From positions 62,001 to 126,000 of the forward strand of contig NZ_PJAU01000031.1 of assembly GCF_002836255.1 (NCBI RefSeq): a stretch of DNA of 64,000 bases, read 5' to 3'. The notes under the pieces are model-generated. The model was not told the origin of the DNA. It saw only the letters and a program-made list of their open reading frames with translations, and did not search any database. Of this stretch, positions 17,420 to 25,937 are shown in pieces. This stretch comes from Colwellia sp. 75C3. Its GTDB lineage: Bacteria > Pseudomonadota > Gammaproteobacteria > Enterobacterales > Alteromonadaceae. Numbering within the stretch: position 1 is the stretch's first letter; the number at the start of each line of letters is the position of its first letter. Both the position numbers and the translations under genes were made by a program.

Positions 17420-18442
17420 GTGAAAGAAAAGTCAACGTCATTTGATATTGCTTATAGGGCTGGTGTTTCTCAATCTACAGTCTCAAGAGCTTTGCGAAAT
17501 AGCCCATTAGTTAATGAGGCTACCCGAGAAAAAATTCAAGCTATTGCTAAAGAGTTAAATTACAAGGTTGATAAAAACGCCAGTAATTTACGCTCACAGC
17601 AAAGTGATACTATTGCTTTGTTGTTATTTGAAGATCCAACCAATGATGATTCAGCAATAAACCCTTTTTTCTTGTCGATGTTGGGCAGTATCACTCGGGC
17701 TTGTTCGCAAAAAGGCTATGACTTGTTAGTGTCTTTTCAACAAGCAAGTGATGACTGGCATGCTGATTTTGAGGATAGTAATAAAGCCGATGGTTTGATT
17801 TTATTGGGTTATGGCGACTATGTTGACTACGAAGAGAAATTAGTTAAATTGCTAGACCAAGGTACGCACTTTGTTCGCTGGGGCGCTGAAGTTAAAAACT
17901 TACCTCTCATATCGGTAGGTTGTGATAACTACCAAGGCGGCAAAGAAATGACCGAGCACCTTATCGAAAAAGGGCGTACTAAGCTTGCCTTTTTAGGTAG
18001 TGCCTCTACGCATGCGCCAGAGTTTTTTGAACGTTATAAAGGCCACTGTCAGTCGTTAAAAGCGAATGGCATAGTAGTTAATCCACTATTGCAGTTTAAT
18101 GCGCTGTACACCGAAGAAGCGGGTTATCAGGCTGCAAGTCAATTAATCTCAAGTGGTGAGCCTTTCGATGCTATTTGTGCCGCTTGTGATCTTATTGCTA
18201 TTGGTGCCATGCGTGCATTACAAGAACATAATATTGAAATACCAACACAAGTTGCGCTGGTAGGTTTTGATGATATCGCTATTGCCAGTTTTACCTTTCC
18301 ACCGCTAACCACGGTAAAACAAGATACCCAATTAGCCGGCGAGTTATTAGTGGCTACTTTATTGACGATGATAAGTGGTGAAGAAGCGAAAACGACCTTG
18401 ATCCCACCTGAATTGGTGATTCGTAAGTCTTGTGGAAGCTAG
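17420..18442 (+). CDS. LacI-family regulator, probable repressor of the maltodextrin genes (MalR-like)
   Basis: 340 residues, GTG start. The N-terminal helix-turn-helix is FDIAYRAGVSQSTVSRALRNS, followed by the hinge helix ELNYKVDKNASNLRSQ. Residues 60-340 are a periplasmic-binding-protein-like sensor with DGLILLGYG, GCDNYQGGKEMTEHLIEKG and LVGFDDIAIASFTFPPLTTV. The family binds palindromes with a central CG pair, and copies of such a palindrome (TACGTA core) stand before the nearby sugar genes, so this protein is their likely regulator (inference). The effector would be a maltooligosaccharide or glucose. It is convergent to the transporter gene. No copy of the operator is seen upstream of its own start. 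Confidence 0.88.
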   Translation: MKEKSTSFDIAYRAGVSQSTVSRALRNSPLVNEATREKIQAIAKELNYKVDKNASNLRSQQSDTIALLLFEDPTNDDSAINPFFLSMLGSITRACSQKGYDLLVSFQQASDDWHADFEDSNKADGLILLGYGDYVDYEEKLVKLLDQGTHFVRWGAEVKNLPLISVGCDNYQGGKEMTEHLIEKGRTKLAFLGSASTHAPEFFERYKGHCQSLKANGIVVNPLLQFNALYTEEAGYQAASQLISSGEPFDAICAACDLIAIGAMRALQEHNIEIPTQVALVGFDDIAIASFTFPPLTTVKQDTQLAGELLVATLLTMISGEEAKTTLIPPELVIRKSCGS

Positions 18443-18597
18443 ACTATAATCAAACGATAAGAAAATAGTTAAATATTATTTCTTGATTAGAGAAGGTGAC
18501 GAATGAAGCGATAAACGTCGTCACTTCCAACATTAATTACTTAACATTAGAAGTGACGTAAATTAAGCTTTAAGTTAAGTTAAGAAGCGAGGTTAAC

Positions 18598-20088
18598 TTA
18601 CTCCGTCACAATTGCTTGTTCAGCATCTTCTTTAACAAAGTAAACCGAAATAGCACCAAGCAACATTGAAATACCCGCCAACATAATAATATAGATAGCT
18701 TGATTATCGAATACAGCCGTTAAAATCCAACCGGCAAAAATACCAGAAACTATCTGTGGAGCAGCAATGGTAAAGTTAAATATTCCCATATAAACGCCTG
18801 TTTGCTTAACCGGTAATGACCCAGCCAAAATAGCGTAAGGCATTGCTAATATTGCTGCCCAAGCTATACCAACGCCAATCATAGGTAAGAATAATGATAC
18901 CGCACCTTGAGGTACTGAAATCTGCGTTATGCCTAGATTAACAAGCGTTAACTCTGGGTTATGTACCAGCATGATACTTAAATAACCGATACCGCCAGCA
19001 AGTAAAGAAAGTGAGTAGGTTAATTTACGGCCAATTTTATTGGCTACTTTCGCCATGAAAATGGAAGCTATTGCGGCAAATAATGAATAAGCAGCAAAGA
19101 TAATACCCACCCAATCACCGGCAGTGCCTTTAGCTTGAGCAATATGTGCAGGGATGGTGCCGACAGACTCTAAATAAGTTGGGTCAAACCATTTTGCATC
19201 AATACCCCAGATATGTTGTGCAATGGCAGGCATGGTGTATACCCACATAATAAATAATGCAAACCAAGAGAAGAACTGCACTAGCGCAAGTTGTTTCATC
19301 GTTTTTGGCATGGTTTTTACTAGCGAGAAAAATTCGACTAACTTTTCATTAAGAGATTGTTCTACTTTTTGTTCTTCTAGTTCAGCTAAGCCATTAGTAC
19401 CTGGCTCATATTCCTTGGTACGTAATACTGTCCATAATACTGAGCCGAGCATAACCGTTGCGCCAATATAGAAAGCCCAAATCACCGAGGGGGCAACTTG
19501 ACCTGCAGTACTCGCAGTGTTTTCTAGCCCAATGACATTCGTTAATACGAACGGTAAAATCGAGCCAAAGACAGCACCAATATTAATTAAAAATGACTGG
19601 ATAGAGTAACCGACGTTACGCTGCTCTGATGGCACCATGTCAGAAACTAAGGCACGGAATGGCTGAAAAGCTAAGTTAAAAGAGGCATCCATTAACGCTA
19701 GCATCATAGCGCCAAAAAATAGTGGCGTGATAAAACTCGCTAAGGTTGCAGAGTTTGGCATTAATAACATACCAATGGCAGCGGCAATACCGCCGGCTAA
19801 AATATAAGGATTACGACGACCTAAGCGGTTCCACGTTTTATCTGAAGCCGCGCCAACGATAGGTTGGATAATCAAGCCCATGATAGGGGCAACTAACCAA
19901 AATAATGATAAAGAATGAAGGTCTGCGCCTAAGTCAGAAAGTATCCGACTCGCATTGGCATTTTGTAAGGCAAAGCCAAACTGTACCCCGAGAAAACCAA
20001 AACTTACATTCCAAATTTGCCAAAAACTCAAACGGGGTTTGTGCTGACTATTTTTTGCTGGCTTACTTATGTCGCTTGGATTGCTCAT
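18598..20088 (-). CDS. MFS sugar transporter, SLC45/maltose-type
   Basis: 496 residues with about 12 membrane helices. The start (LSFWQIWNVSFGFLGVQFGFALQNANASRIL) and the loop between helices 2 and 3 (GAASDKTWNRLGRRNPYIL) are typical of the GPH/SLC45-like major-facilitator carriers found in maltose loci of Alteromonadales. A large cytoplasmic loop lies near residues 225-265. It should bring maltose or maltodextrins across the inner membrane by cation symport. It is the last of three genes transcribed leftwards but is separated from glk by an intrinsic terminator and an operator, so it may have its own control. Confidence 0.87.
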   Translation of the reverse strand: MSNPSDISKPAKNSQHKPRLSFWQIWNVSFGFLGVQFGFALQNANASRILSDLGADLHSLSLFWLVAPIMGLIIQPIVGAASDKTWNRLGRRNPYILAGGIAAAIGMLLMPNSATLASFITPLFFGAMMLALMDASFNLAFQPFRALVSDMVPSEQRNVGYSIQSFLINIGAVFGSILPFVLTNVIGLENTASTAGQVAPSVIWAFYIGATVMLGSVLWTVLRTKEYEPGTNGLAELEEQKVEQSLNEKLVEFFSLVKTMPKTMKQLALVQFFSWFALFIMWVYTMPAIAQHIWGIDAKWFDPTYLESVGTIPAHIAQAKGTAGDWVGIIFAAYSLFAAIASIFMAKVANKIGRKLTYSLSLLAGGIGYLSIMLVHNPELTLVNLGITQISVPQGAVSLFLPMIGVGIAWAAILAMPYAILAGSLPVKQTGVYMGIFNFTIAAPQIVSGIFAGWILTAVFDNQAIYIIMLAGISMLLGAISVYFVKEDAEQAIVTE

Positions 20089-20130
20089 CTCAATGCACTC
20101 TTATTGTTATGTATTACCTTGTTTGCCTTT

Positions 20131-20176
20131 AAAAAAAAGCACATTATTATTTTAGGAAAGCTTAATAATAATGTGC
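20131..20176 (-). terminator. Intrinsic terminator in the leader of the transporter gene
   Basis: GCACATTATTATT at 20139-20151 pairs perfectly over 13 bases with 20164-20176. Read on the minus strand the stem is followed by T8. It ends glk transcripts. It also lies between the upstream operator (20293-20308) and the transporter start (20088), so it could act as an attenuator. Confidence 0.85.
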
Positions 20177-20292
20177 AATACCAAATAAGGCATTAAACAA
20201 GCGTGTGTTGAAATATCTTTGAAGGGAAATTGACCAACAAAAGTTAAAACAAGAATTTTAATATACCCATTTTAACGAATAACCACTAGATG

Positions 20293-20308
20293 TTACATAC
20301 GTATTCAG
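20293..20308 (-). promoter_or_regulatory. MalR-type operator before the transporter gene
   Basis: TTACATACGTATTCAG, with core TACGTA at 20298-20303. It is about 205 bases upstream of the transporter start and just outside the glk stop. It matches the operators at 24.0 kb and 49.3 kb. Confidence 0.75.
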
Positions 20309-20338
20309 TAACGTTTAATTACCCTTAATATCCTTTGG

Positions 20339-21397
20339 TTACTTTTGCAGTACAAAAGCGGCGGCGCCAAGTAATCCCGGTTGCTCTTCTGTTATCACGT
20401 AAGTGGGTGCTTGCTCGGTAATAGAGGATAAGCGACCTTTGGTTTCAAAGCGTGCTCTAAAGTCACTTGATTTTAAGTAATCAATAAAGCGCGGCACTAT
20501 GCCGCCGGCAATATAAACACCGCCTTGGCTATTCATTATTAAGGCTAAATTTCCGGCAAAACTGCCGAGTACATTACAAAAGAGTGTCAGTGTTTGCTCA
20601 CAGATACTGCAGGTACCGTCAAGGGCTTTAGTAGTGATATCTTTAGCGGTAAGCTTATCGTTAACCGTGGTGATTTCTTTGCCTTCATTAATAAATAATA
20701 AGGCCTGATAAACTTGTTCTAATCCATAACCAGACAATAATTGCTCGTATGAAACACGTTTTCTTAAACCATGGATGAAGTTCATCACCTGTTGTTCGGT
20801 TTCATTAATCGGGGCGAAATCAATATGCCCCCCTTCACCACTAATACAGTGCCATTGCTTATTACCGGCAACGGTTATTGGTACTAAGTTGGCTACCCCT
20901 AAACCTGTGCCTGGGCCGCATACCGAAATGGGTTTACCAGCAACGCTTTTACCGCCACCTATTTTTACTTTTTGATTATCGGATAAAAGCGGAATAGCCA
21001 TGGCGATGGCGGTGTAATCATTAATGAAACTTAAGGTATTAAGTTTTAATGCTTGTTTAAGTTCTTTTTGGGAAAACTGCCAAGGTAAATTAGTCATACT
21101 AATTAAGTCATTATCTACCGGGCAGGCAATCGCAAAACACGCGTTAATGACTAGATTATCAATACTTTTAATTTCAATATAATGGGCAACCACTTCGGCT
21201 AGGCTTGCAAATTTTTTGCATTGATAGGTTTCAATATCAGTGATATTAATACCATCGGTATCGCTGTTACCACCGTTTTTAGTAATATCACTATTATCAG
21301 TAATAGCTGTTGCTTGCGCTAAACGAATATTGGTACCACCAATATCAGCGATGAGGTTGATTATTCTTTTTTCTGTCGAAGGTAAATTTGTATTCAT
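20339..21397 (-). CDS. glk: Glucokinase
   Basis: 352 residues. The ATP phosphate-binding site is LIADIGGTNIRLAQA at the N-terminus; the second glycine-rich element is CGPGTGLGVANLVP; the sugar-binding strands include INDYTAIAMAIP and SGEGGHIDFAPI. It phosphorylates glucose to glucose-6-phosphate in the cytoplasm, the step that follows the glucosidases. It begins three bases after the GH31 stop codon, so the two are one operon. It is longer than E. coli Glk, mainly through an insert at residues 25-45 (DNSDITKNGGNSDTDG). This is the hexokinase-like Glk family and not ROK. Confidence 0.93.
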   Translation of the reverse strand: MNTNLPSTEKRIINLIADIGGTNIRLAQATAITDNSDITKNGGNSDTDGINITDIETYQCKKFASLAEVVAHYIEIKSIDNLVINACFAIACPVDNDLISMTNLPWQFSQKELKQALKLNTLSFINDYTAIAMAIPLLSDNQKVKIGGGKSVAGKPISVCGPGTGLGVANLVPITVAGNKQWHCISGEGGHIDFAPINETEQQVMNFIHGLRKRVSYEQLLSGYGLEQVYQALLFINEGKEITTVNDKLTAKDITTKALDGTCSICEQTLTLFCNVLGSFAGNLALIMNSQGGVYIAGGIVPRFIDYLKSSDFRARFETKGRLSSITEQAPTYVITEEQPGLLGAAAFVLQK

Positions 21398-21400
21398 GAC

Positions 21401-23956
21401 TTATTGTATCGTTAGAGTTAAAGGTTGATGCTGCCAAGTAAAAGTGACTGTTAAAGTGTTGTCAGTATTCTGCCAAATAGCATCTTTTATTAGTTTATTG
21501 TTCAGGCTTACTTTCTTTGGCGCTTGCTCAATATTATGAATAACTAACGTCATTACACGTGTCGTTGGCATGCTTTTATAACCTTTACCTGTGCGTTTAA
21601 GGCTTATGCTTAAATCTTCTTGCTGTTTAGCTGAAAACTGAAGTAATTCAAATAAACCTTTTTCGATAGCTTGATAGGTTTTGCCATCATCTTCATACAT
21701 TTCATAGTTAGCAGTTGGCACTGATTTATCTGCATAATAATGTAAGGTTAATTTGCTGGCGTCATAATCTTGTGTCGATTGAATATCATCAATCATGGGA
21801 ATAAACGCACCTGCGCGTACCAGCACTGGCAGAGTTTCTAAACGGGTTGGCAAGTTAATTGTTTGATTGCCTTTATATTTTTTAGCTGTTTTTTTATCAC
21901 TAGTGAAGTAATCAAACCAAACACCTGCAGGTAAGTTTACTTCGACAGAAGTGACATTAGGGGATACCACAGGGGTTACTAGAAAAGCATCACCCCATAG
22001 GTAACTGCTGGCGTTATCAATAAGTAATGAATTTGTATCATCCTCAAAGAATAGCGGACGCATTAATGGCATACCTGTAGTACTGTTTTGATAGGCTAGG
22101 GTGTAATTGTATGGCAGCAACTTATATCTTAACTTTATGTACTCTCTTAAAATATCTTGGGTACGTTTGTCATGAAATACAGCTTCTGGTGCTATGTTAT
22201 CTTGGCCGTGTGGACGGTAAATTGGCTGGAATATGCCATATTGTAACCAACGAATATACATCTCTTGATCAAATTGTTCGCCACCAGCAAAGCCGCCTAA
22301 ATCAGAGTGAGTATAAGCCATGCCTAATAAACTCATTTGTAAGCTCAACTCAACTTGCGGCTTTAAACCACCCCAAGAACGACTCACGTCACCTGTCCAA
22401 GGGATCATGCCATAGCGCTGTGAACCCGCAAAACCAGAACGCATTAAAATAAATGGTCGTTGATCAGGGCTCATATTAACTTGATTATCAAACACCATTT
22501 TTGCCCATTGATGGCCATAAACATTATGAATGGCATCGGCATTAACTACACTGCCATCACTTAGCGTATGCAATGTATCGCTAGGATGAACTTCTGGCTC
22601 TCCTAAGTCACCCCACCAGCCAGTCACACCTTGCTGATAAAGCTTCTGATAAATATCATTAAACCACTGCTGACCTTTGTCATTAAAGACATCCACTAAG
22701 CCAGTATTACCAAAATAGAAATCAAATTGTTTCGCTTTACCGTGTTCATCGGTAGCTAATGCTTGATTATCAACAGCATCTTTCCACTTACTTGATGTGC
22801 TCAGTATAAAAGGCTCCGTGATTAAAATGGTGTTCACGCCTTTATCTTTAATATCACTGATCATTTTTTCAGGCTCAGGGAAGGCCTTTTTATCCCAAGC
22901 TAAATTCCCCATATGACCTTTAATATCTTTACCAAACCAATATAAATCTAAGATAAGTGCATCAAGAGGAAAGTCTAAATCGATAAACTTATCCACGGTT
23001 GCTCTAACTTCTACTTCTGTTCGATAACCAAAACGTGACGCATAATTACCTAAAGACCAGCGGGGTGGTAAAGGTTGTTTACCGGTAACATCAACATAAT
23101 TATTAAGTAGTTGAGGGTAAGTGTCGGCAGAAAAAATGATGTAAGACATACGACCTGCGACAGCAGAAAATTCTAGAATGTTCTTTTCTTTTTTAGCTAT
23201 ATCCATATAACCCTTGGCAGAGTTATCAAATAGCACAATGTATTTGTTACTCGACATAACCGCTGGTATCGAGAAATTCATTTGTTCTGATTGCGTGGTA
23301 TAGCCGTAATGCGCTCGATTATATAATGGGAAGCTATGGCCGCGTCTATCCATGCCTAATACCCGTTCACCACCACCAAGCATTTTCTCGGTGTCGTCTA
23401 GATGAAAGCGGAAGCCTTGAACCGGTAATTCTTTGGTGATTTTGGTTGCTGTGCTACTACCTTCTACCGGTGGTATTTCAATTGCTTCACTTACTGTTCC
23501 GCTAAAAAATCCTTGCTGCTCGGCGATGAGTAACTTGTTCTTTTGGTCTTTATCTTTCTGGTTCTCACTTTTTTGGTAATAACTAATAGAAAAGGGTGCT
23601 TTGTTAATAACAGCAATGAGTTTATTCAAGGTTAAGGTCAGCTGATTTTTATCTTCTTTAATAACAAAGTGACGGCTCAACGCTTGTTCCTTTATAGCGA
23701 AAGAAGGCAGGTGACTGGCCGGTAGTTGTTTTTTCAAACTTTGATAGTGGGTTGCTATTGCGCCTTCACCATAAGCATTTAAGGTGACGGTCGATAAATT
23801 TGTTGTGATAACAACACTATTTCCCTCTAACTTATGATTTAGGTAATTGCCATTACTTGCCAATGATGAAGTTGATATGGCTAAGCAAGCTAGCAAGCTT
23901 GTTAATAGACAAGTTAATAAGTTAACGCTGAAGTATTTATAGGTGAATAAACGCAA
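21401..23956 (-). CDS. Glycoside hydrolase family 31 alpha-glucosidase, exported
   Basis: 851 residues with a signal peptide-like start (LLTCLLTSLLACLAIS; the Cys could also be lipidated). The GH31 catalytic barrel has LDLYWFGKDIKGHMGNLAWD, the nucleophile D450 in WWGDLGEPE and the acid/base D523 in WTGDVSRSW. A C-terminal beta-domain follows. It releases glucose from the non-reducing ends of maltooligosaccharides, here probably in the periplasm. It shares a 280-base regulatory region with the divergent GH13 gene, which holds three operators. glk follows after three bases. Confidence 0.92.
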   Translation of the reverse strand: MRLFTYKYFSVNLLTCLLTSLLACLAISTSSLASNGNYLNHKLEGNSVVITTNLSTVTLNAYGEGAIATHYQSLKKQLPASHLPSFAIKEQALSRHFVIKEDKNQLTLTLNKLIAVINKAPFSISYYQKSENQKDKDQKNKLLIAEQQGFFSGTVSEAIEIPPVEGSSTATKITKELPVQGFRFHLDDTEKMLGGGERVLGMDRRGHSFPLYNRAHYGYTTQSEQMNFSIPAVMSSNKYIVLFDNSAKGYMDIAKKEKNILEFSAVAGRMSYIIFSADTYPQLLNNYVDVTGKQPLPPRWSLGNYASRFGYRTEVEVRATVDKFIDLDFPLDALILDLYWFGKDIKGHMGNLAWDKKAFPEPEKMISDIKDKGVNTILITEPFILSTSSKWKDAVDNQALATDEHGKAKQFDFYFGNTGLVDVFNDKGQQWFNDIYQKLYQQGVTGWWGDLGEPEVHPSDTLHTLSDGSVVNADAIHNVYGHQWAKMVFDNQVNMSPDQRPFILMRSGFAGSQRYGMIPWTGDVSRSWGGLKPQVELSLQMSLLGMAYTHSDLGGFAGGEQFDQEMYIRWLQYGIFQPIYRPHGQDNIAPEAVFHDKRTQDILREYIKLRYKLLPYNYTLAYQNSTTGMPLMRPLFFEDDTNSLLIDNASSYLWGDAFLVTPVVSPNVTSVEVNLPAGVWFDYFTSDKKTAKKYKGNQTINLPTRLETLPVLVRAGAFIPMIDDIQSTQDYDASKLTLHYYADKSVPTANYEMYEDDGKTYQAIEKGLFELLQFSAKQQEDLSISLKRTGKGYKSMPTTRVMTLVIHNIEQAPKKVSLNNKLIKDAIWQNTDNTLTVTFTWQHQPLTLTIQ

Positions 23957-24029
23957 AATAATACCCTTAAGGTTGAGGGAAATACGAGAGTGCTTTTGAT
24001 AATACCCTTAGTCTAAGGTACGCGACATC

Positions 24030-24045
24030 TTGAATACGTATGCAA
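24030..24045. promoter_or_regulatory. MalR-type operator 1 of the GH31/GH13 divergent region
   Basis: TTGAATACGTATGCAA, identical to the copy at 49338-49353. It is 74 bases upstream of the GH31 start. Confidence 0.8.
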
Positions 24046-24068
24046 GGGGCACTTCTCATTGCATAAGT

Positions 24069-24086
24069 ATTACATACGTATGTAAT
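24069..24086. promoter_or_regulatory. MalR-type operator 2, perfect 18-bp palindrome
   Basis: ATTACATACGTATGTAAT is exactly self-complementary. It is the most symmetric copy and lies between operators 1 and 3, centred 40 bases from operator 1 and 31 from operator 3. Confidence 0.8.
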
Positions 24087-24100
24087 TTAGGGGATTTGTT

Positions 24101-24116
24101 ATACATACGTATGCAA
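24101..24116. promoter_or_regulatory. MalR-type operator 3
   Basis: ATACATACGTATGCAA, 120 bases upstream of the GH13 glucosidase start. With operators 1 and 2 it forms a cluster able to control both divergent promoters. Confidence 0.78.
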
Positions 24117-24236
24117 AGCCTTTCAGCTAAGTTTTTATTTGCGTATTCTTATTTGAAAGAATTATTAAATGCTTGAGTAACGACAGTTGATAATAACTGT
24201 CGCCAAACAAGCAAGTATCAGTGTTGGGGTTTTCAA

Positions 24237-25865
24237 ATGAATGAACAAATGTGGTGGCGTGGCGCGGTAATTTATCAAATTTATCCACGTAGCTTCTATG
24301 ATGCTAATCAGGATGGCATTGGTGATTTGCCAGGAATTATTAGCAAGTTAGATTATATTGCTAGTTTAGGTGTTGATGCTATTTGGATCTCGCCTTTTTT
24401 CAAATCCCCAATGAAAGATTTTGGCTATGACATTAGTGACTATCGTGAAATTGATCCTATTTTTGGTACGCTAGCTGACTTTGATGAACTTGTCATAAAA
24501 GCTCATGCGCTTGGTATTAAAATTATGATTGATCAGGTGCTTAGTCATACTTCTGATCAACATCAGTGGTTTATTGATTCACGTGAAGATCAAACTAACG
24601 ATAAAGCCGATTGGTATGTATGGAGTGATGCTAAAGCAGATGGCACAGCACCCAACAACTGGTTATCTATATTTGGTGGCACAGGGTGGACTTGGGAGCC
24701 AAGACGTCAACAATATTACCTACATAACTTTCTGACGAGTCAGCCAGATTTAAACTTCCATAATCCTGATGTGCGCCAAGCGGTATTAGACAATATTGAA
24801 TTTTGGCTTGAACGCGGTGTTGATGGTTTCCGTCTTGATGCGATTAACTTTTGTTATCATGATGCGCAATTACGTGATAACCCTGCGAAGGCTAAAGAGT
24901 TAAGAACAAGCATCGGTTTTGATGAGAAAAATCCATACGCTTACCAGTATCATTATTACAATAACACCCAAGATGAAAACTTAGGTTTTATGGAAGATAT
25001 TCGAACGCTACTGAACCAGTACCCAGGTACGGTTGCTTTAGGTGAAATATCTTCAGAAGACTCACTAAAAACCATGGCGGAATATACCCAAGGCGAACAT
25101 CGTTTGCACATGGGTTACAGCTTTGATTTATTGACCGATAATTTTAGTGCGAGTTATATTAAACAAGTGGTGCAAAACCTTGAATCACGTGTTTTAGATG
25201 GCTGGCCATGTTGGTCTATTTCAAACCACGATGTAGAGCGTGTTGTTACAAGGTGGGGCGGTTTTAATAGTAACGATTTTGCTAAGATGCTCTACGCAAT
25301 GATTTCGTCATTACGTGGTAGTGTTTGCAGCTATCAAGGTGAAGAGTTAGGTTTAACTGAAGCTGATATTGCTTTTGAAGATATTCAAGACCCTTATGGC
25401 ATCACTTTTTGGCCACAATTTAAAGGCCGAGATGGTTGCAGAACGCCACATCCTTGGCAGCATGACTTAGTTAATGCTGGCTTTAGTGAAGGTAAACCTT
25501 GGTTACCCGTAGCGAACGAGCACTTTGATAAATCAGTAGATGTACAAGATGAAGTGATGGATTCAGTCTTAAATAGCTATCGTCACTTTAATCATTGGCG
25601 TAAAGAGCAACCTGCTTTACGTTACGGTGACATCAACTTTATTGATACTGATGAGCCGATATTAGCCTTTGTTCGTCAATACGAAGGTGAGCAGTTATTA
25701 GTATGCTTTAACTTTAGTGAACAAAGCCAAACAATGGCTTTATCTTCACTGACTAAAGCAAGTGATAGCCTAACTGTGTTATCTGATCATAAGCTAGTAA
25801 GCGGAACAATTACTGATGGTATCTTAATGTTACCGCCTTTTGGTTGTTTTTATAGCAAGCTTTAA
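24237..25865 (+). CDS. Cytoplasmic GH13 alpha-glucosidase (oligo-1,4/1,6-glucosidase type)
   Basis: 542 residues without a signal peptide. It begins WWRGAVIYQIYPRSFYDANQDGIGDLPGI, a hallmark of GH13 exo-glucosidases. The catalytic triad is D201 (GFRLDAINF), E270 (ALGEISS) and D332 (SNHDVERV). The features fit the GH13_23-like alpha-glucosidases of marine Gammaproteobacteria. It splits maltose and short maltooligosaccharides to glucose for glucokinase. Three operators lie upstream, and the alpha-amylase gene follows after 72 bases with no terminator, so both share a promoter. Confidence 0.92.
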   Translation: MNEQMWWRGAVIYQIYPRSFYDANQDGIGDLPGIISKLDYIASLGVDAIWISPFFKSPMKDFGYDISDYREIDPIFGTLADFDELVIKAHALGIKIMIDQVLSHTSDQHQWFIDSREDQTNDKADWYVWSDAKADGTAPNNWLSIFGGTGWTWEPRRQQYYLHNFLTSQPDLNFHNPDVRQAVLDNIEFWLERGVDGFRLDAINFCYHDAQLRDNPAKAKELRTSIGFDEKNPYAYQYHYYNNTQDENLGFMEDIRTLLNQYPGTVALGEISSEDSLKTMAEYTQGEHRLHMGYSFDLLTDNFSASYIKQVVQNLESRVLDGWPCWSISNHDVERVVTRWGGFNSNDFAKMLYAMISSLRGSVCSYQGEELGLTEADIAFEDIQDPYGITFWPQFKGRDGCRTPHPWQHDLVNAGFSEGKPWLPVANEHFDKSVDVQDEVMDSVLNSYRHFNHWRKEQPALRYGDINFIDTDEPILAFVRQYEGEQLLVCFNFSEQSQTMALSSLTKASDSLTVLSDHKLVSGTITDGILMLPPFGCFYSKL

Positions 25866-25937
25866 TCGCTTGCTTAGTCAGTTCCTTACTCAGGTATGTC
25901 AGTAAGTTAATACGGTAAACACAATAAGAGAAACTTT

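Noticed and set aside
18496..18524. GTGACGA/TCGTCAC hairpin between the LacI and transporter genes
   Set aside because: A seven-base stem with a 15-base loop and no T-run; not enough to call a terminator.
19418..19423. TACGTA core inside the transporter gene
   Set aside because: The flanking bases do not fit the operator (no TTGAA/TTCAA arms) and the site is within coding sequence.
22111..22452. 113-residue plus-strand frame inside the GH31 gene
   Set aside because: It lies opposite conserved barrel motifs of GH31, without a ribosome-binding site.
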